Source: Echinometra lucunter (lineage: Eukaryota > Echinodermata > Echinoidea > Camarodonta > Echinometridae). From it: a stretch of DNA of 64,000 bases. The stretch is from contig CM057153.1 in assembly GCA_029962745.1 (NCBI GenBank), positions 9,306,962-9,370,961 of the forward strand, written 5' to 3'. This document shows, piece by piece, positions 59,681 to 64,000 of this stretch. The position numbers and the translations under genes were made by a program. Under the pieces are notes generated by a model. It made no database searches. It had not been told where the DNA came from and saw only the letters and a program-made list of their open reading frames with translations. The number at the start of each line of letters is the position of its first letter. Position 1 is the stretch's first letter.

Positions 59681-60499
59681 TCCATGGATAGAGAGGTGTA
59701 CACAGGCAGGGCATTAAACCCAGACAATAGGTGCAAATCAGGATAAATGGGGGAATAGAGAGAGGGGGATTGGAGAAGCTTCGCTTCCACCTCCTCACTT
59801 CTCCTTTCACTGGCTTCAGACAATCTTTTCTTCTTTCCTCACCAAGCCAACCGCATCACAAGACCAGAAAAGCCCTACAATTTCCGACTCTGAGAATACC
59901 AGGGTATACATCTATATGATCTCATCTGACCAGGGAGATGGATCCGACAGATACTGTTATTTCACATACTGTTATTTGTTACAAAGTTTTGCTGTGACTG
60001 TAGTAGAAAGGAATAAATGTCCCTTCTCCTAAACATAAGAACAAACACATCAATGTTTATAGTCCAGTTACATGACTACTACACTACCAGATCACTTTGA
60101 AAACTTAATAATTTGTTGTAAATCAATATTTTACGCAACATCATTAATACCATACCGCTCAACTCAAGGTATAAAGAATGAAACAATCTGCTTCACTAAA
60201 AAGGAAGAAGAAAAGATAATTCACACATAGATTTTCGTTATTCATACCTACTTTACTATTACCCTTATGACACAGATCATTGATAGGAGCATGATCAGAA
60301 TATAATGCACTATAATGTAATTATGAAACTTTTTCTTCTTATCAAAATCCTAAACATAGCCTGATCTGTTACAGTCAAAAGGTGTTCCAAACGTGAAGCA
60401 GACAGTAAAGGATGCGATTAGCAGCTTGTCTGTCAATTGTCTGGGACAATAGGTGTGGCTGAAAGGCTACTAATACTAAAAGAAAAATGAGTGAAGTAA

Positions 60500-60501
60500 C
60501 C

Positions 60502-60547
<46 letters not shown>

Positions 60548-60591
60548 GTCTCTGTCTGTCTCTCTCTCTCTCTCTCTCCCTCTCTTGTACA
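60500..60591 (+). repeat. Poly-C and (CT)n/(GTCTCT)n tract, copy 2
   Basis: It is the counterpart of 49149-49222 with different repeat numbers. Arg/Glu-rich minus-strand frames are artefacts of it. Confidence 0.95.
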
Positions 60592-60893
60592 GTACTGAGA
60601 TAGCTGGCACCCAAAATTGGAAAATTGCAACTTATTCATCAATTGCTTGATTATTACAGAAAAACATTAACTGTTGAATACTGATTTCTCTGATTTCCTA
60701 TAGATTTAATACAGGGACCATGTAGTTTCCATGGGCAGTGGGATATTATTAACCTACAAAATACTAAAAGATATTAAAAAAAAAAAACCCTCATAAAGAC
60801 ACATTCACACTTGTAACATCTTGTATATAACTCGACAAACAGCTGACAGAAACAACCTATCCTAGATATTCATTGTTACCTGCTTTTATACCG

Positions 60894-61222
60894 GAGGAGG
60901 GGGGGGTTCATAAAGCTGTTTGTAAAGTTATACATGACTTTAAAAACGACTGGAATATGAAGTGCCAAATGGGATGACCAAAGTTTTTCCTGATATTTTG
61001 ACAAAGTGTGGCTGCATTTCACATAATCTCAATTAAATTGTGGCAAAAAAATGTAATTTACAACAAAAATATTTGTAAACAACAATAATGTTAATCTATG
61101 TCTGCATATTTCACCTTTAGCTGATGCAATTCATATTGATTGAGAATCCCATTTGGCTTGCCATATGCAAGTTGTTCGTAAAGTCATTTGTAACTTTACG
61201 AACACCTTTATGAAACACCCCC
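60894..61222. mobile_element. MITE with GGGGGTTCATAAAGCTGTT ends, copy 2
   Basis: It is the counterpart of 49535-49860, with the right TIR slightly diverged (CACCTTTATGAAACACCCCC). Confidence 0.8.
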
Positions 61223-61231
61223 ACGTATGAT

Positions 61232-61321
61232 TTAACCCATTGAGCATGATTTGATTTCAGAATAACACACATTTTTCAGAGACCCTAGCCTGTGTTATCT
61301 CAGGCCCAAATTAGTGTTTAA
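61232..61321. repeat. 90 bp TTAACCC-bounded dispersed element (member 8, duplicated copy 2)
   Basis: It is the counterpart of 49869-49958; it starts TTAACCCATTGAGCATGATT, closer to the apparent family consensus than copy 1. Confidence 0.7.
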
Positions 61322-61596
61322 CAAGTCAAAGAAAAATCACGTCAGTCACGTTATCCAAAATAATTACTAGGAAATTGGGAAAGGGTTGTGAGGTTTTTCT
61401 TTGATATTGTAAAAAGAAACAGCAATTACAATCCACAAACTTCCTCTTGTACTATTTCTCAACATGCACTATATGCCCCTCAGCAGTATTCAATAAAATA
61501 ACACTCAAAGTTTATATTCTGAAAACTTTGTTCATGTACAATGAACACACTACATCCAGCTGCACTGGTTTTACAGGGCAATGGTCTTTTGAATTA

Positions 61597-61969
61597 AAGG
61601 TGCTTTCACGCATGATGCGACAGTGTGGTACCACACTGTGGCGCCACACTGTTTCGTCTTCACACATGGTGGGACTTTGTGTCACCACATATGCTAATGA
61701 ATGCGCATTAACACGTCAACTTTCAATAAAAGACTTGCGCAAGACTTGCGCACGCTTGCGTAAGCAATCTCATGGCAACAATTTTTGCGCTAACTTTTTA
61801 GAAATTTGATTGGTGCGCATTTTTTGTGTATCTAGGCAGCAAAAAAAGAGTGTGTCCTGCCTCGGCGACATTTTTTTGTCGCCCTATACGGTATACCCCA
61901 CAGGCTTGTACACAAATGGTGGCGCCACAGTGTGGTACCACACTGTCGCATCATGTGTGAAAGCACCTT
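61597..61969. mobile_element. MITE with long terminal inverted repeats, copy 2
   Basis: It is the counterpart of 50236-50607, with TA on both sides. Its interior differs more than its flanks: it has three CTTGCG words near 61733-61757, where copy 1 has ATATTGTCAAAACTTGCGCA. Confidence 0.88.
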
Positions 61970-64000
61970 TATTCTGTTCTGACATGGGCAAGTTGACTTG
62001 ATGCAAAAATATAAACAATGGTAAGAATGAGAGACCAAAGTTTTGTTTTAAAGTGCATTTCTCTTCCATTTTCCTGTTTATTTCCCTTAAAATTCATTAT
62101 ACACAACAAAGGACTTCAACAGATTTGATACAGTTTTGCTGTGTATGTTCATACATCAGCACCATTTTAGATAAAACTTCCAAAAATATTTGCATGACAA
62201 ATTGCACAATATAAATCATGTATTACTTGGGAAAAAAACAGTTTTGTCAATTTGGATTATTACATACCATTTACTAGCTCATTCAAATTTACGGGTACAA
62301 ACCCATCACTTTTTCCCATGCATTTTTCAACAAAAAAAGAGGAAATGCCCCCAGCGAGACAATTTGACTCTTAGTGTTCGATTAATCCCAATAATTCATA
62401 ACTTGATACCTGAGGCAGACAAAATGGTGCCACAAAGTGTTTCAAAAGAAATTGCCTTTAATTTAGTCTGCAAAATTCAGACCCTCCAAATCACTGTCTG
62501 ATTTTAAATTCTGGGTGACACTGGATCTCCCACTCTACACTGCCTTGTCATGGATAACACGTTACATTTTGCCACATTTTTTATTTCCTACAGGAACTGG
62601 ATGGCTTCCTGTATTAATTCCATGGGAATTTGAGAAATTGGTAATCAACAAATTAAATTGTAAAATCACCTGAAAAATAATTGTATGCAGCTGGTAGGCC
62701 TTCGTATTAAATTACCCCCCCCCCCCCCACCACTAATTTACAGGGCATTCTAGAGCTTAATAGTTAGTTTGAAGGGAATAAAGGATAACATAAGGCCACA
62801 ACGGGCGGAATAGAATAGCATTTTGATTTGGTAAACAACCAAATTAATGCCTCTACTTATGCGTATGTTTCTAGAGAATATATTTGAACTTGCAATATTC
62901 TGAATATAAGTGACATGAAATTCTTAACATACACAGCAATATGTCCTTTGGTGATTGATACAATCTAACTACATGTAAATGTAGATCACAGATATAACAA
63001 ACCTTGTGTCCTTATACGTCATACATCACACAGCCTCAGTGATAAGTGTCTGATAAACCTAAATCTATCAGTCCATTGGAAAATTGACAAACCAATAGCT
63101 TACAGAACCCACTTTCAATTCAAAACTAGGAGTGAGAGAGAGAAAGAGGGTGGAGGGGTTGAAAAGAGTGAATAAAAGGAGGATGAAATCAATCAGGGCT
63201 TCACAAAGAAGAGGGCAGGTTGCAACTTCGTAGCCATCAATACTACAGCTAATAGTGTTCCAACCCACTGCACAAAAGACTTACACCGACAAGGCCTGTT
63301 CGCATTGCCCCAGATAATTAGGAAGCATAGTATCCTCCTACCTAATAGAAATATCTCCTACTGCATCATTTTTCGAAGCAAATTAATTCAAGCTGATTAT
63401 ACCAAGAAGATATCAACTAGATTATACTTTTGTTCTTGATTTTTTTAAGAGAGAGTAAAATGAATAATGAAATAATGAAATAAAATGAAAATGAAATTCA
63501 GAGCGATGTCTTGAATTCTCAGCAATGCAGACAGTCCCTAAAGATCTTTAATTTCCCCCATAATCCAAACAGATTGGTCATTCAAATACCTGCTAACGAT
63601 GTATGATTCAAATTTAGTCATGCAAGATTCTTATCAGATTTATACTGTCTGGAGGTGAAACATATAACTTATAATTGGTCAGAATTTAGAGATTAAGTCA
63701 CAATTCACAAAAACTGAAGGAAAAAAAATGTAACAGAAATAATTTAGTTAAATCAGTACAAAACTAACCCTTATTAACCCTTATTGTGCTCAAACATCAA
63801 AAGTCATATCAAAGTGGACAATATCCTCAAAGAGAAAAAAATAAGGATAGGCTTCAGTAGCCCTTGTCACAATTTCTTTTATTTCAATAACTAAAGTGCA
63901 TTGCTCTCCAACTAGTTGGACAAAGGCTTTCAAGAGTTTGATTGGTAGTTAATTTAGAGTAGATTATCAGTAATAAGAAATATATTTTCATCTTTCATCT

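Larger units (their letters stand above)
54447..64000 (+). repeat. Large duplicated segment, copy 2
   Basis: It begins immediately after the gap with the sequence of 43204 onward and still matches 52609-52620 at the last base of the window. Relative to copy 1 it has about 15-base insertions near 55728-55745, 57177-57192, 57914-57930 and 58456-58472, plus a 90-base retro-insertion at 56897-56986, and it lacks the (CT)n array of 47327-47374. Same orientation as copy 1. Confidence 0.95.

Noticed and set aside
1..64000. CRISPR arrays, operons, phage or bacterial mobile islands
   Set aside because: No regularly spaced direct repeats with unique spacers, and gene structure is intron-containing eukaryotic; prokaryotic systems are not expected.

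Overview
The window looks like nuclear DNA of an animal, most likely a marine invertebrate deuterostome such as an echinoderm. This rests on AT-rich sequence with long introns, abundant (CT)n, poly-C and (ATT)n tracts, many short terminal-inverted-repeat elements, one non-LTR retrotransposon tail and canonical GT-AG exons. The species assignment is an inference; no ribosomal, mitochondrial or other diagnostic gene is present. It is not prokaryotic: almost all open frames are under 150 codons, and the only long one is a spliced exon.

The one confident protein gene runs on the minus strand across roughly 5.2-24.8 kb. I reconstructed five exons by hand: 24648-24758, 20687-20807, 17451-17566, 10026-11004 and 5232-5321. 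Each exon has good splice sites at both ends, and all four junction phases (1, 2, 1, 2) agree. The large Ser-rich exon carries a motif (IARYKEQRRRELAEKYGL) that I recognise from the N-terminal disordered part of supervillin, so I call the gene supervillin-like. The gelsolin/villin-headpiece half would lie beyond coordinate 1 and is not in the window. The most upstream exon found encodes an uninterrupted hydrophobic segment that looks like a membrane anchor. That is unexpected for this family and is the most interesting biological observation here.

The introns and upstream DNA are full of mobile-element remnants. There are several MITE or foldback families with clear terminal inverted repeats (for example 9064-9217, 15436-15733, 19084-19453, 31238-31802, 50236-50607). 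One ~410 bp family has two copies in opposite orientation (24166-24576 and 33082-33497). A ~90 bp family bounded by TTAACCC...GGGTTAA recurs at least eight times. A LINE reverse-transcriptase 3' end lies at 29855-30180. A tRNA-Pro-like locus lies at 16586-16660 (minus), probably decayed.

From about 43.2 kb to the end, the sequence is two copies of one ~9.5 kb segment in the same orientation (43204-52620 and 54447-64000). Between them lie 1.3 kb of single-copy sequence and a run of exactly 500 N. The copies differ by many small substitutions and indels, plus a 90 bp retro-insertion with a target-site duplication in the second copy. A contig junction with a placeholder gap next to near-identical sequence is best explained as two unmerged haplotypes, though a true tandem duplication cannot be excluded. 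A conserved GC-richer patch in both copies (near 48.2 and 59.5 kb) could be a non-coding first exon or promoter on the minus strand.
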